A DNA stretch of 64,000 bases from Aphelocoma coerulescens (Eukaryota > Chordata > Aves > Passeriformes > Corvidae). How positions within the stretch are numbered: the stretch's first letter is position 1; every line of letters begins with the position of its first letter. Below, piece after piece: positions 11,637 through 26,000 of this stretch. Where the stretch lies: positions 12,090,924 through 12,154,923 of the forward strand of contig NC_091023.1 of NCBI RefSeq assembly GCF_041296385.1, written 5' to 3'. The notes below the pieces were generated by a model. The model was not told where the DNA came from. It was given only the letters and a program-made list of their open reading frames with translations, and did no database searches. A program made the translations under genes and the position numbers.

Positions 11637-14600
11637 CGACGCCCCGCTGCCGTCCTCAGGTGGCACAGTGCGGGTGTTTGTCCCGGGCATGAATGAACTC
11701 AGTGTTACTGGCTGTGCAATCGTCTGCAGCTTCGCCAAAGCTTGAAAAATAGTAATGCTACTTTGAAATTTCTTCTTTATTTAAATTCTAAAGTAAACTT
11801 GAAATGCTTCGTTTTGTTTACCACTGGGTAATCCTGACCCATTTAGTAGCCTTTTCACTCTGGCTGTGAAAGATACTCTTTAAAAGGCTGTGGCAGAGTA
11901 TACAGTGATGAACTCAATACTTGGGTGTTTTATAGGATTTGGGCCAAAGTTTGACTGAGAAAAGAAATTAAAAATTAAGTCAGTATTCTTATTTTGAGCA
12001 CAGTATTCTTATTGAACATGGCATTTAAAAACCCTCACATTGTTAGTGCTATTGAACAATGACATACAGATTTTCATGTCAATAAGTGATAATTTATCTT
12101 CTGAGTATTGGTTTAAAAAAAGCCAGTTCCTCTTACTGTTTTTAAATACTTCTTCCCATATGTGCCTCTTGCAGGAGAAGGAGGTAAGTCTGTAGAAGTG
12201 TTCAGGCACAGCCAATTGAATAAAGACTGGAGAAACTAAGCTGAAATTCTCCTGCATATAAGGCAGAATATAAACCTATTCTCTTATTTGTAGCCCATTT
12301 ATTAAGCACTTAACATTCCTATTCTTGCAAAATACAAAGAAGGTCCCACTACCAAGATTTTGAAGAAGTGCTGTTGATTAGAGAGGATGCTCTGAGGATT
12401 AAACAGAAAGTGGATGCCGCAGTTTAGCAGATGTGATACCTGTACTCTCCTTTCCGCAGTGCTGGGTGAAGGAGGCAGTAGACTAACCGGGATCCATGCT
12501 TGCTAAATTTCCAAGAGGACTTTTGTGTGGGAAGAGGTGCATCTGGAATATCCCAGATCTTTGGAGGCAGCCTGCAAGATGGCTGGTGAGTAAGAGGTGC
12601 CAACAGTGTTCTTGTTTGCACAGAGGCACTGGAAGACAAGAAAGAGCAGAGGCTGGGGAGTGTGTGGGTTTTGCAGAGGCCCAGGTTTTTTAGGTGTAGG
12701 TGTGTTGGCAGCCAGGTGAGAGGGCCTGGCCTGCAGCCCTGAGGAGAGGCTGGCCCAAGACCCCCCTAGTGGGACTGAAGGAAGGAGCAGGACACATCTC
12801 GGCAAGGCTTGGTGGAGTATTGGGGCAGGGAGTCCCGTTCACAAAAAGGGGGCTGTGGAAACAGAGATGATGAGATTGTCAGAGCAGAAATTATGTTTGC
12901 AGCTGTGTTTTGAACTGATTTTAAGTGACAGAAATGGGAAGTAAGAAAACTAAAAAGGAGACATTTACTTACACCATGACCAATAAGATGCTGGTTAGCA
13001 GCTAAAAGCTTAACTTATTTATTGGCATATTGGTATAGTCATGAAGGTAATATAATGATAATAAAAATTAGTAGATCTGGAAGTCAATATGTATGACAGA
13101 AAGTTGTGTAATCCTCACAGCACAGACACGTATTCCCTGCTGCTGCTTTCTGTCAATCTTTTTTAGTCTAGAGAAGACCCTCTATTTTATAAAAAGAGTA
13201 TTTCAGGCCTCATATCCACTGAAGAGCTGTGCTCCATGCAAAACCACTAACAAAGGCTGTTAGTTCCCATGGATTACATGTCCAAGGACTCCTTTTATAT
13301 GGGGTTGCTGCAGACTTTTGCCTCATCTAAAGGTAGTTTTAAACTTCTGAACAGTTAACACCTTAACAGGTTCTGTATTGCCACCCAAGCATATCTGCAG
13401 ATCTGTGCAGCAATGGGGCATTTCAGGCTTGTTGAGCAAATTCAGGTGATGAACAGGCTGCTGGGAAAGCCCCCAGCCCGTGCACAGCCCGTGCAGCCAA
13501 GCTCCTGCACCTTTGCCAATCGGGAAAACAGCAGCATCATTCCCTGGCACTGCCTGTCTGGGAACACACCCTAAATGTGTGTTCCCTGAACACCCTAAAT
13601 CTAATGTGCTGAAGTACTTCTTTAGTGCCCCACTATTAAATAGATTATGAATACCACAAGCAGTAAATGAGAGACTATAAACAAGGCTTTCAAATTAAAC
13701 TGCATTTACCAAATGTAAATGATGTTGCTAGACGGAATTCACCCACGAGCTAACCCAGAGATATCTGGCTGCTTTCCATCAATGGCTGCAGAAGGAACAG
13801 AAAAGTAAAAGGCCAGTAAGTAGTTACCCATAAATAAACATATTAGCATTGACATTAATCTTCAGCTAAATCTTTTAGGAACACAGAAACAGGAGTGACC
13901 TTTCCTCTTCACCAAGCCCAGTCCTCTACTCTTGCAGGGAACCAAATCAAATAAACCCTTTCATATACTGATGATATTTCATTTTTGAAGTCAGGAAGCT
14001 ACTCAATCAGCATCTGTTAGAGTCCCTGTCTTTTTGGGATGAAAACATGGAATGCACAGTTAGGAATTGTTTGTAGGTAGTGGCTATAAATTCAGATAGA
14101 AAGGTTTTGAGCTCAAACCCAAAAGATGGCAGATTTATAGTCTCATGCAATCTTAATTATGCTGCCTTGTGTATGTATTCTTTGCATAAATGATGCATAG
14201 GTTATGTGACAAAAATAGTATGGAGTTGCATAAGCAGAGTGTCTTTATTAATATGGACAAAAAATGTCTAAGTTTTGACAGTTGACATTGCAGCACAAGT
14301 TTTCTACAGTAGTTTCTTTTTGAAGGTAGAACAAAAACTATTTTCTATCACATGTCCCTGAGGTGATGCATCTTCAGGCTTGGGATGGTGAATGTTTAGT
14401 GACAGATATGTAACATATGAACTATGGAGCTAGTGCCATAGTAATTATAAAAAATGCCTGCTGTCCCGGTGTGTCATTGCCTCCTGCAGCGGTCTGGCAG
14501 AAATGGGCAGCCTGAGTGACCCCTCTTCCCCCACCAGCTGCTGCCAGCAATCCTGGGCTCAGCTAGTGATGCTGGTGATCCAGGGCTGAGGGCTTCTCCC

Positions 14601-15095
14601 TATCAGTCACTGAAGAAAGATATTTTGTACACAAAGCTAACAAGAGACAAATCTCCTAATGAATGTCTGGTAAATGAGACCTTGTCTGCCAGAAAATGAG
14701 ACAACTACTGAAGTGGAAAGTGGAAACCTCTTCCTGAAATGCAACCCTGAGATGTTCTTTGAAAAGACTCTGTAAATGTTGGTGCAAACCGCCTGTGGCT
14801 CCATGTATCCCTGACATCTTTCCTGTGATTAAGTGAATCAGGATACTGCTGTGCATCAGCCAAAGTGGCCTGATGACCTGACTGAAAATGAAGTTTAGTT
14901 TATGCTTCAGCTTTCAGGCTTCTCACGAAATCTTCTTTTCTCTATGGAAAGTGGCCTGCACAAAATACCTTGTACCATAGCAAAAGACCTCTTCGTGCTC
15001 CCTTGGTGTTTCTGTACAGGTCCTTGTTCAGCTGACACTGTGAAATTAATTTAAATTGGAATAAATACTATCAACAACTGCCCTTTATTTCATAT

Positions 15096-15445
15096 GAATC
15101 ATAGAATGGTTTGAGTTGGCAGGGACCTTTAAAGTTCATCTAGTCTAACACCCCTGCAATGATCAGGTTGTTCAGGGCCCCATCCAATCTGACCTTGAAT
15201 ATTTCCAGGGATGGGACATCCACCACCTCTTGGTGTTGCCACTGTCATAATAAAAATTTTCTTCCTCATGTCTTATCTGAGTTTACACTCTTTTAGTTCA
15301 AAACCATTACTCCTTGTCCTGTTGCTACAGGTACTATTAAAAAGCTTTCCCCTATCTTTCTTTTAAGTCTCCTTTACTTATTGAAAGGCTGCAATAAGAC
15401 TGCTCTCGAGCCTTCTCCAGGCTAAACAACCCCAACTCTCTCAGT
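15096..15445 (-). mobile_element. CR1 LINE, 3' end, truncated
   Basis: The plus strand reads gaatcatagaatggtttgag and continues with the phrases agggacctttaaagttcatctagt, gatgggacatccaccacctc and gccttctccaggctaaac. This is the reverse complement of the well-known avian CR1 3' end, whose sense tail is ATTCTATGATTC. The element is therefore on the minus strand and 5'-truncated, as most CR1 copies are. Its presence is one of the best signs that the genome is avian. Confidence 0.9.
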
Positions 15446-16319
15446 GCAGTCTTAAGTGCCAAGATCTTGATATTTTCACTTCCAAAAGAACTTTGGTATT
15501 TCCTGAAATTTCAAGTTGTCCCTTTTCATAATAGCATTGGACAACATGCAATAGAGACGATTTATCCTTATTTTCTTGATAATCCAAGCACCTAAAATGA
15601 CTCTTTCAAACGGATATGCCCAGCCAGTTCCTAGGATTCCCAAATTTGCTTAGATCTTTAAGACAGAGTTATCCATGTTATGCCTTTAACTGAATCTGCT
15701 ACTTTATAGAAATAAAAAACCACACAAGAATTGTCACTGGAAAACTTGCAGAGCCTCCACCCTTCCTCAGGCTGGAATTCCCAGTCTTCTCTCTTTTTGT
15801 CTGTAAAGCTTTGCTCTTGGCTCATTTATCAAATGACAGTGTGGTTTCTGGCTTTATATAAAAAATGGCTGTGATGAGTCATAGACCTCCCCTCCCCTGT
15901 TTCTTTTGATACTGAGGTACCAAATGTAAATGTAGTATTGACAGTATTCCCACACCTTAGGAATTTAGGAACTTATTAGGAACTAAGTTTACATTCTTTA
16001 ATTAACTTTTTTTTTTGGTCTCTTTGCTAGTTTTACCTCAAGCAATGACATCTTTAATACAGTTGCAAAACTTCATGTTTCATTTTAGCATTTAGCAGAG
16101 ACCGGACATGATGCATTAATCATAAAAGCAGTACAGAAATTACCTTCTGGTGTTTCCATTTGTATGTTTGGGTAATACTAATATCAGTTTCTACTTGCCT
16201 CTTGTTATAGGAATACAAACTGCTATCCAGTAGCTCTTTTTTAAAAATGTTTTATCTTCTATTGTTCAAAGTTATTTGCCAGCAGAGGAAAATATTAAGG
16301 AGAATGCTGCTGATTTATA

Positions 16320-16435
16320 TTACTTGAACTGTTATACATCATGATATAAAAATTATAAATATAAATATATAAAAAGATATTGAATATATATTTATATATA
16401 AATATATTAAAAATTATAAATATAAAATTATAAAA
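16320..16435. repeat. AT-rich low-complexity patch
   Basis: Nearly pure A/T with recurring ataaatata and tataaatat words. No coding or structural reading is supported. Confidence 0.8.
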
Positions 16436-17868
16436 AACTACTGCTAAATTGCAAGCATTCCTGTAACCAAAGAGATGTAATAATGATTAACCAGAGTGCC
16501 CGCTGTCAAGCAGGATGCTGGAAACATTCATAATGTTGTGAACAGATACTTCTTCATAGTACAAGACTCCTAAAGGATTGTTTCAACACTTCCAATGAAG
16601 CATCCCAGGGTCCATTGACCAAGAGCAGGCACTTATAGTGACCATATCACACAGCAGGTGTAGAAGCAAGCACTACGTCCCTAATAGTGCATTTGAAACA
16701 CAATAGTCCGAGGAAAATACTCAATACATAAAAGGAGAAGGAGCATAAAGTATGGAGTAGAAGGCCCTAAAATAAAAAAAGGCAGAGCCCCTGAATTGCC
16801 AGCAGGTACGTGTGAATCAGGCAGTCCTACGGCCATATCTTCCAGCAGCAGACAGAGAAGAGAGGAGAGGAAAGGAGCAAAGCACCTCAGCCTCTGCAGG
16901 ACCACTCCCGAACTCCAGCACGGGGCAGGGCATCATCAAGGGTCACGGGATGCTATTCTTATCTAGAGAGTTGTAAAAGCTAAGACAGATCAGCTAGCCA
17001 GTCTTGATGTAATCTAAATCAGCAAATCTTCAAGTAGATAATATTATAAAACAAAACTACAAAACAGATTCCCTTAGCTTTGGTGGATGTGGGAAAGAAA
17101 CATGAGACCATTAATTGTATTGTGCTTGAAGAAAGAAATAAGAGAGCAGCTAGAAAATCATGTCACTAAAATGGAAAAAACAGACATTCTGTTTCTTGGT
17201 ACAAAATAGAATTATTTTTATGAGGGATATATATATATATAAATCATCATTGGTGCCATTGTTCTCATTTAATGACAAGACTCACTTATATCTGTATATG
17301 AATAAATTTCTGGAGACTTAGATCAGAGTCTGTTTTATAGACTGAAAAATGAAAAGAGCTGACATTTTGAACAATCTACTGTACAAGAGCATCCTTTCCT
17401 CTCCAAAAGCACCACCTCCACTAGACACTGTTAAACTCAACTCAGACCTGAATGAAGAAAGTGAGTGTGAAGCCACTACTGTGTTACATGGCACAACTGG
17501 TGCTAACAAACTGGTGGTGGTCACAGCCACCTTCCCTTCGAGCTGGCTGCAAGTGACACTACAGGCATAAAGGCACATGGGAATGCACTCAGGAGTGTGT
17601 GCAGTGAGAGGCTGTCAGGTACTCTCCATGCAGAAGCAGGGAAAGAAAAGTTGCAAAAGGCATCAAGGATGCTCCAGAGAAGTCTGTTTCAGGATGAGAG
17701 TGTGCTTTCAGCAAGAATGCTGTCAAAAATAAAACTGGAACCTCAAGCAAAGAAGGTACCTATTTTTTGTGTGTCTGCTTTAATTCAAGAAAGAGTTTTA
17801 CATGGTCTATAAATAAGCAGGTTTGTATTAAGGCATCTAGTTTCTGTTCCCTCCCCCACTATTTTCCC

Positions 17869-17946
17869 TTCCCCTTCCCCTTCCCCTTCCCCTTCCCCTT
17901 CCCCTTCCCCTTCCCCTTCCCCTTCCCCTTCCCCTTCCCCTTCCCC
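17869..17946. repeat. (TTCCCC)13 hexamer microsatellite
   Basis: Thirteen perfect, uninterrupted TTCCCC units with degenerate flanks on both sides. The minus strand is (GGGGAA)n, a run of G4 tracts separated by two-base loops, which is strong G-quadruplex potential. Open frames across it encode only Pro-Phe or Glu-Gly dipeptide repeats and are not genes. Confidence 0.97.
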
Positions 17947-20900
17947 TTCCTTTTCTTCTGAATGATGTAGTTGCAAGATAGAGATATTTCTAAAGAGAAT
18001 CAAATGTGTTATGCTGTCATACTCTATTGCACAGGTGATACCTGGGACCTGAGTCTCATGGTACAATTTCACATGTAATTAGTTTGCTGTTACTGGCAAC
18101 ACAGATTTGAAATCAGAACTAAGCCCTGTGAGAAACTGTTCCCTGCCAATGCTCTCATTGCTTTTCCTGAATTCCCTCTACCATTATTTATAAGGCTATA
18201 CATAAAAAGGAAAACAATTGGATCTAATTTATTTACTACATATGCTCTTAGGAAGAAAAGTGTTGTGAGCAATTTTAGTTCAGCCAACTAAAATATTCTT
18301 TTCCTACTTTTACTGATAGGAAAATTCACTATCTGCTTCCAAATTACCATAAAGGGGACAATGAGGAAAAAACACTTTACCAAATATGCAAATGATATGA
18401 CAGCCTGTGCAACAAGAGATGGGAGAATACAATCAAATTTCCATCAGCTGTAATAATTCTTGCACTTGTTTTCTTAGCTTGAAAAGGACTCCCTAACTTA
18501 ACTAAGCAGCTCAACAGCTACATCTGAATGATAAATTGGGGGAGCCTACATCTGAAGGACTTCCTTCCTCAAAGATGAAAATTCAGAACAGGGAAAATAC
18601 CCTTTCTTTAACAGGTAGATTAGGCCAAGACAAGAGAGCTGAGTAATTGTGAGGGAATATCTTGATACAGTCATTCTCTGCCAGGTACAGCATCATATTG
18701 ATGGTACAGAAAGACTTCCTGGATTCCTCCTGTTGTTCATGCTGTGCCCTCAGTTGTCCTTATTTAGCCAAGTTGTCCTTATTCAACGTAGTGTCCCTGG
18801 CAAGAAGGTGGGTGTTGCATCACTGATGTTCCTGTGCAACAATAAATTGTACCAGTGCTGGGCAGTTCTGACTACAGGAATTACAGTCAATCCCTATGGC
18901 CTACTTCCCATCAAAGTACAGGGGTCATGGAATGCAAAATTGGGGCCAAATTATTTCACTGGTGGCTGGAACTCAGCTATTTGCCATGTGCATTACAATA
19001 GTGAGTTTACTTTTTCTAAGTGCTGAATTACTGCCCTGGGAGATGAACACATGCGTTCCAGACCAGAATTCAGAGTTTAGCCTAATGCTATGTTTTTTAA
19101 GCACATCTGTGATCTATTATGTTGCTGGGTAATGATTTTCACAGAATCATTGTTATTTAATATGTAAAGAAATGCCACTGTCAATATCAGTCTCAGCATG
19201 GTATTGCAGAGAACACATCTGAGTACTAGAAAAGTGCTTCTTCCTAAGGGCAAAATATTACAGGTCATTAAAATGTTAATGTATTAGAGGAAAAGTTATA
19301 AAAAATTGAAGGAACATACATGGAAATTTCAGGAGCCGGGACCAGAGACTTCTAGATAGTAGTGGTTTTGGTTACCAAATGTATGAGAAAAGTAAGCTAA
19401 ACAGTGGAAAAGCATTAGAGAAACGTGCCTAAATTAGATATATATTTGATATAAAAATGCTTGGAACCTGTATTCAGTTCTAACTCAACAGTCCTTTAGT
19501 ATATTAGGAATCAAAAGTGCAGTGCCAGAATCCAGCAGCAGTTTATCTTTTTTGTATTCCAGGAGTTACTTGTTTTAGTTACTCTGAAGCCCTTTCACGA
19601 GCTTCAGAATATTTTTGTTTTAACAGTCTCTGAGGAAATTTTTCATATCCACCAAACAAAATAAAGGCCAGACTGAACAAGTAATATTGTAATTTAATTT
19701 CAGTGTTCCTAAACTATACTTGACTTTAGTTTGGACATGGACATTTGAACACAGGCAACTGTTTTGAAAGAGTCTCTATGTTTAAATCCTTCAACTCACT
19801 TACTGAAAGGATATTTCAGGATGAGAAATCTTTCCAGAATCTAAGCCTGGTCTTTGGGCTTATTCTTGAGATAACAGCCAACTTTCATTTTAATCCCAGC
19901 AGGAAAGGAATGAAGACTGCTTGCATCTACCACATAATATTTCTGGTGGATGGGTAGCATCTTTGAATAAGGAATCAGAGAAATTGGTAAGTATTTATTT
20001 AAATTTCTGTTGTTCCCTCTTCTACAGTTGGAGAGCTGTACTGCTGTAACTCTTCCACTTCAAAGCAATTATGCCTGGCTTTCGGCATGCATGAAAGACG
20101 GATGCAGCTCTTGTGCTCCTGTTTTATGTAAGCCATCCTTCTTTAAGAGGTGGAGTGCTTTGCCCGAGGTATGCTGAGCCAGCATTCCTTCATCTTTCCA
20201 GATGTACTGCAGTGCACTGATAATAATTATCCTGTGCAGTGTCAAATAGCATGGAATTCCTGCTGTAAATAGGTGCAGATGTGGATATGTGATGCGAGGT
20301 GTATAGATTCTTGAAAGGGAATGAGAGGAACTGATTCATATGGAACTTGAGTTGTAAGTGCAACCAATAGATCATGACTATTATACTGTCTATCCAGTAC
20401 AACATCTCTCTATTCAGCTTTCCAGCTAAGTTTTAAAAGCTCTGGGTTCTTAGGACCTTAAACACTGCTGACACTTCTCTCTGCCTTGACACCACCCTAA
20501 AATATTTGCTGGCCTGTCCCTTGGTTATCACCCCTCTCATGGTTACAGGCTTTACCCTGGTAAAAGTGTGCCTGTGTGGATTCTTTAAGAATTTTCTGGC
20601 ATTATTAACACCAGAGTCTCCTTTAAGTACCCTTATTAAATTACCTCCTTTAAATGTAAGTGGAAGTCCAGTACATCTAATTCAACTAAGCAGATTCTAA
20701 ACTCAGTGTACTGTGATCTGCCCTGGATTGGTATTTTCTGAATTTATACCTGTTGTGTCACTTCTACATTTTCTGTAATGCAGAAGAAGACTCCAGCATA
20801 TATTTCCAGTCAGTCTAATGCAAGTCTTAGACCCAAAAGGTTTTAATTGTAAAAAAGTGATCAGAGGTCTGATCCAAACACAACAGGACTTTTGATTTTC

Positions 20901-23012
20901 CCGCATCCTTGTGCTCAAAGGTTATTGTGACAATTTTCACTCCATTTCCAAATTCTTCAGCTACTTTGTATTAATAAAAGAATCAGGGGTTAAATCTGCT
21001 GTTCAGTTTTGGATAGTTTAGCAGTCTGTTCCATTCCTAATCCCTGTTTGTCTGTTTTGGTTTAGTTTGGTGTTTGAACTACCCTTAAAATACAACTCTG
21101 TTTGTTAAACTGAATGTTTTCAGTTGGGGAAAATGAAGTTTTTCCAGGCTGTGGATTCCCAAGTTACCCTGCCTTTCACAGAAACCCTTCACTCTATGAC
21201 AACAAGGTATGACTCATAAAATTCACAGTTTTCAAAGCAGAAAGCAGAAATTACCTACCTTTGATTAGACTAAGATAAAAGGCATAAAATTTGTGGAGCC
21301 CATACTGGTAAACAAGATATTATTTGGGAAGACTTTCTAATTCAGTATGGGCTAATAATTGACTGAATACTTGGACAGGAGAGAAAATTTCAGTACCCAG
21401 GAGCTGAATATGATTTTTTGTATTTCTAAATGAAATCAAGTTTCCAAACTCAATTTCATTTGGTGCAAACTATTCCATTTAATGCTAAAAGTGCATTTTT
21501 AATGGAAGTGGTCGTCAAAATAATGACACAAATTGATGTGTAAATCCCACAGAGAAGGTGAGAATCTCATTAGTGCTCCTGAAGAAGTTAGTGCATGCCT
21601 CACAAAATCTAACTCCTACCGGTGTTTGAGAGGAATTCTCCTCTCCTCTGCAAATTTAGGTTTCTCCCTCACAGCAGTGACCTGACCATCAGCCCCTCTG
21701 ACTGGAACAGTCCCACTTTGTAAAGTATACTTAAATATTCATGGAGCCAGCTGGTGAGAGAAAAAACAATGCTCTAGTCTGATGGTTCAGTAACCCTCCT
21801 GGGGAGGGTGGAGGTGTTAGTCCCAGTCCCAGTGAATGTGTAATTATTTATACAAAGAAGAACAGTGTCAACAGGAGAAGTGACAAGTCCCGTCTCCCAA
21901 AAAGTTTCCTTGCAGGAATGGAGAAGTCTAGAGAAACAATAATGCATTTGCCAGAAATCTGCCAGGTATAGTTAACAACAGTTTAAACAAACTCTTAAAA
22001 TAATTTACAGATTATTCCTGAAATAGCTAAGATTTTGGATGAATAGATGTTCTTCCACATATCTGAGACAGACCTTGTTCCTCATATTAAGTGAACAGAC
22101 CTTTCATCCTCCAAAGCAAAACAGCTCTTAAAAATAGAAATAATTCAGAACATATTTTAAGAACTTAGCATCTCATAACATCATACCTGCATCCTTGCTC
22201 CTATTGACATCAATGGAAGGAAAACCAGTATTTATATGTCCCACAAGCAGATCTGTCTCTTGGAGAATGCTGATCTATAATGGTTTGTGTCTGACAGGAA
22301 TAAAGAACTCTTGAGACCTGCCTGCCACTTGAATAGCCATGGCTGTATGGAGCTCCAGCAGTAATGTTTATGCAGAGTCTTGCCGAAGGCATCATGCAAG
22401 GCATGGTTCTTTGGCACAAATGAGTTTTCACTAGACCAGCTAAAACACAGACTATGTTTCAGGCAACAAATTCTCATTCAGGACTAAGGCAGAAGGAGAA
22501 AGCTTCAAGCTATGTGCAGGCTGAGGAGAGCTGCTCTCACTTTATCTCAATTTGTGAATTAGACAGTGTGTCACAATTTTCTAACATCTTCTTAGAGTTT
22601 GTATGAGTTTCCATTAGAGAACTCAAAAAAGCATAGATAGTTCCAGTGCATATGCCTGACCTACAGACACCTATGCCCAGCCTGACAAAAAATGGCATCA
22701 GGAATTAAAAATTCATCACCTCTGGATTTAAAAAAGGAGTAAAAAAACCCTGAGAGGTTTAAAGCTTTAGTCATCAAAACCAGAGCTGCCTGAAAATTGT
22801 TTTTAAAGCTCAGCTGTAAACAGTGTTGTAGTAATTCATATTACGGTAAGCATAGAGTCATATCCCTTTCGTTAGTCATATGTTTTGCCAATAAAATGAC
22901 TTTCATAAAACAAAAAAAATTCATTGTGTGGAAGGCCTTTCAGAGGACTGTATAATTAAAGTACAGTAGTTTCTGACATCTGGAAAGAAATTCTTGACTG
23001 CAGAGCAATAAG

Positions 23013-23025
23013 TGACCTGTGACCT
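23013..23025 (-). promoter_or_regulatory. Perfect DR1 nuclear-receptor motif
   Basis: The minus strand reads AGGTCA C AGGTCA with AAA upstream, an exact DR1 consensus of the kind bound by PPAR/RXR or HNF4. It lies in intergenic DNA about 12 kb upstream of PCOLCE2 and 16 kb downstream of PAQR9. Binding is not shown by sequence alone. Confidence 0.4.
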
Positions 23026-26000
23026 TTAAAACATATTTTCAGATAAAAGATTTCCAAAGAAAATTTTGAAGGAAAGCTGCTGCAAAAGGAGAGGAGTCTC
23101 TGTCTTAAAACTCAGAGATGGATGGGACACAGCAGATTTCTGCATCTATGCATCTTATGTAAAAGCTATAAAGAGCAGGCAGCTGTCAGCAAGAGGTAAG
23201 AATCCATCAAGTGATATTGTGATGAATAGTCAAAAGTTAAGGACTTAAATATTACATAGGCTCTGGCTGATGAAAAGAGAATGACCAAGCAGCAAGCACT
23301 GCATCAAATCTAGTATATGTAGCTGATGCTTGTAAAGTACAGCAACATGTCCATCTGGATTTTGAGTTAAAGATGAACAAAACTTAGATTATTATAACTA
23401 ATGAAAAAAGTTTTAGTACTTCTAAAGCCATAGCAAGGAAACGCAGAATTTTTGAATCTGCTGGCATTTTTCCCATGTGGTGTCGGTCAGCATTTCAGGC
23501 CTTTTTCTTTAGGAAGAAATTCTGTCAAAGAGGGACTGAGGCAGTGGCAGTGGTCATAAAGCTGGATGCTAACACCACATTCCTATTGAAATTCAGTGTG
23601 AAACTGGTACACAATTCTAACTGGATCTTTCAGATATGCTCCAATGCCTCTCCACTCAATGCCTTGAGGCATGAGCACACAATTTACCCAGTGTTACTGG
23701 GAAGAAAGGGAGGCACAATTGTGTACATGTATTCTGAATATAGTGCACAGTTGGCATGTGGACGAAACTAAGTTCAGACATTACAATATGTACAGGAACA
23801 CTGTGAGCAAGTGTCATGGATCCATGCATTTTTGGAGGAAGCAGCATTTCTCTGTTCCGATCACTGCTCTGCTGCATTCACCACAGCATCTTCCACAAAA
23901 CCCAGCCCAGCCCAGGAACCAGACTGGGCTAATGGGATGAGTGCCCCAGCCTTGGGGAATGAGTGCAGTGAGCCACTGCCTAGCTGAGGCTGAGGTGGCT
24001 TTCAGACTGGGGTGTCCTTCAGGCTGTCACTGGCCAAGACCTCACAGGAAACAATCTGCTCTCCTGGCCAAGGATGTGGAGGCAGTGCAGATGTAACGCT
24101 CTCTGCAGTTCTGCAGGTTTAGATTATAGCTGCCTGTCTTTGGGTGTGTGATCTAGGTTTTCATTCATGACTTCATAACTCTGTCCAACTCTGCTCCTGC
24201 CTATGGGCTGTGGCTGTGGCATGCTGGGTGTAACCTGTCTCCTTGCCTCAGCATGCTCTCGTGGTGGTGGAGGGTGTAAGGCTGGGATGGTGGCAATGCA
24301 CAGCAGGAAGCATGAGGCTGGGATCCCTTGGGAGCTGTGGCTGTGCAGCTGCAGGATATGGGTTGATGAGGGTTTTGCATGTAGCCCAGAGACCCAGGAA
24401 GGCTGGCACTTGTGCTTAGTTTTTGTCCTTCCCGTTAAGTCTGTGCTTTTCACATGAATTCTCTGCAGGCTTAAGATAACTCTTAACTGAGCATTAGTGA
24501 GAATACTGCACTGTAACACCAGCTGGACCAGAGAATTACTGCCCCCAGTAGTCCAAGCTGAGCAACAGCTTAAAACTGTGTTACTTTATTTTGTTGTCCC
24601 AAAGCCGCTGATACTTCTACAACTTGATTTCTTCATGGAATTAATTAAGGGAATACGAGAATTTTCAAGAAAATTCTTTGAGTTAAGGGACAGTGTGCAA
24701 AGTTTTATTTCCCCCATTACATTCCTATTTCTTCTATTATGTTCCCATCATAAAAAATCTTTGAATATACCATTATAAGTCAGGTCTGAAATTAAAGATT
24801 TAGCATCTGTATACCCTGGAGATGGGTGTCCTTCCTACTTATAAAGAGCCATATTAAACCGCCAGAGTTCTGTTGGAATTTGTGTAAGAGGAATTGTAAA
24901 TATATCACTGAAACTCGCCCTACTAAATCCTTCTGAAGACTGTTGTAGATGAGAAAACTCCCCATCATGTGAAGCCTTTCTGTTTTTACCATGTCACTAG
25001 GAAGGGTCACTGTTTACTGTATTAGCTATAACCTAACAAGATGTGTCCTGGGGCAAACCCAGGACTGGAATTGCTCAACAGGTTGCGGTGGTTCTATTAT
25101 TAGAAACCTGTCATATTTGACATTGAGGATAAAAGATGTGGCTCATACTGCAGAATATTTCTTATACTCCTGTGAGTAAATCCCAGCAGTTGTTATCAGA
25201 AAAGATGCTGAAGCCTCTGAGTTCTCATTGATTGCACTTGCAAGTCAATCAGTCATGTTGAGATATGCAAAATCTGTTGACAAAGAAATGATGACTGATA
25301 TCCTAAGAACATAATCTAATGACAAAACCAGTAAATCTTGCTATTGCCAGAGCAAATTCCTCAGAGACCAGAATTTCACTCTCAAGGGTATTTTGTATCT
25401 AGACAGGTTGTGTGTTGAGTTTATATAATGTGTTTGAAACATCTAGAAAAGCTTTACCTATAGCTGGACTGAGGAAATAAATGCATTCAGTTTTCAATGG
25501 CATGTCAGAATAAAATATGTTATTACTGGATTTAACTGAATGTACAAGCGTGATTGCATGTTGCCACATTTTGACCATATTTCAGGTGGGATGTAGAGTT
25601 ATTTACTCTTTATTGCTAATACAACCAACGGTGTAAGACAGGACTGAAAGGCCACAGGCAGTTAGAAAGTCAGTTTTGTGTCCTGCCTGTGTGGCAGCAG
25701 TACCTGGAGCTACACAGCGCTACACATGTGTCAGGCAGGGCACGTGTGTGTCACTGACACAGGGAGCAGTGCCCTGTGTGCAGCATGGGTACACAGGGCT
25801 GCTCCCCTTGCTTTCTCTCAGAGACCTTCCACTCACATTCGAGGCAGTTGTCAGGGCTCAGCTTGCATAGGAGTCAGATCTGAAGAAATTTGGATTCAGG
25901 CTTGAAATTTGTAAAGGGAAATGGATGAGATAGTGAAGTTGGATCAGAAAGTGGGAAGAAATAAATGAAACTAAGAAAGTAGTAAAGAGAGTTGGAAACA

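Larger units (their letters stand above)
10680..11700 (-). promoter_or_regulatory. PCOLCE2: PCOLCE2 CpG-island promoter
   Basis: This block is visibly GC- and CpG-rich compared with the AT-rich flanks, and it spans the exon 1 start codon at 11271. The upstream half (about 11300-11640) has several GC-box cores (CCCCGCCCC), including two in a 29-bp tandem duplication at 11579-11636. I see no TATA box. The transcription start is probably between 11275 and 11500, inferred only from position. Confidence 0.75.

Noticed and set aside
10956..11745. Several overlapping frames of 76-260 codons across the PCOLCE2 CpG island
   Set aside because: Open because of GC-rich composition. All are Pro/Ala/Arg/Gly-rich on both strands. 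Only the short signal-peptide exon is supported.
17767..18072. Frames encoding (Pro-Phe)n or (Glu-Gly)n
   Set aside because: Direct translation of the TTCCCC microsatellite.
18649..19026. 125-codon plus-strand frame in the intergenic region
   Set aside because: No family resemblance, and ordinary AT-rich intergenic composition.
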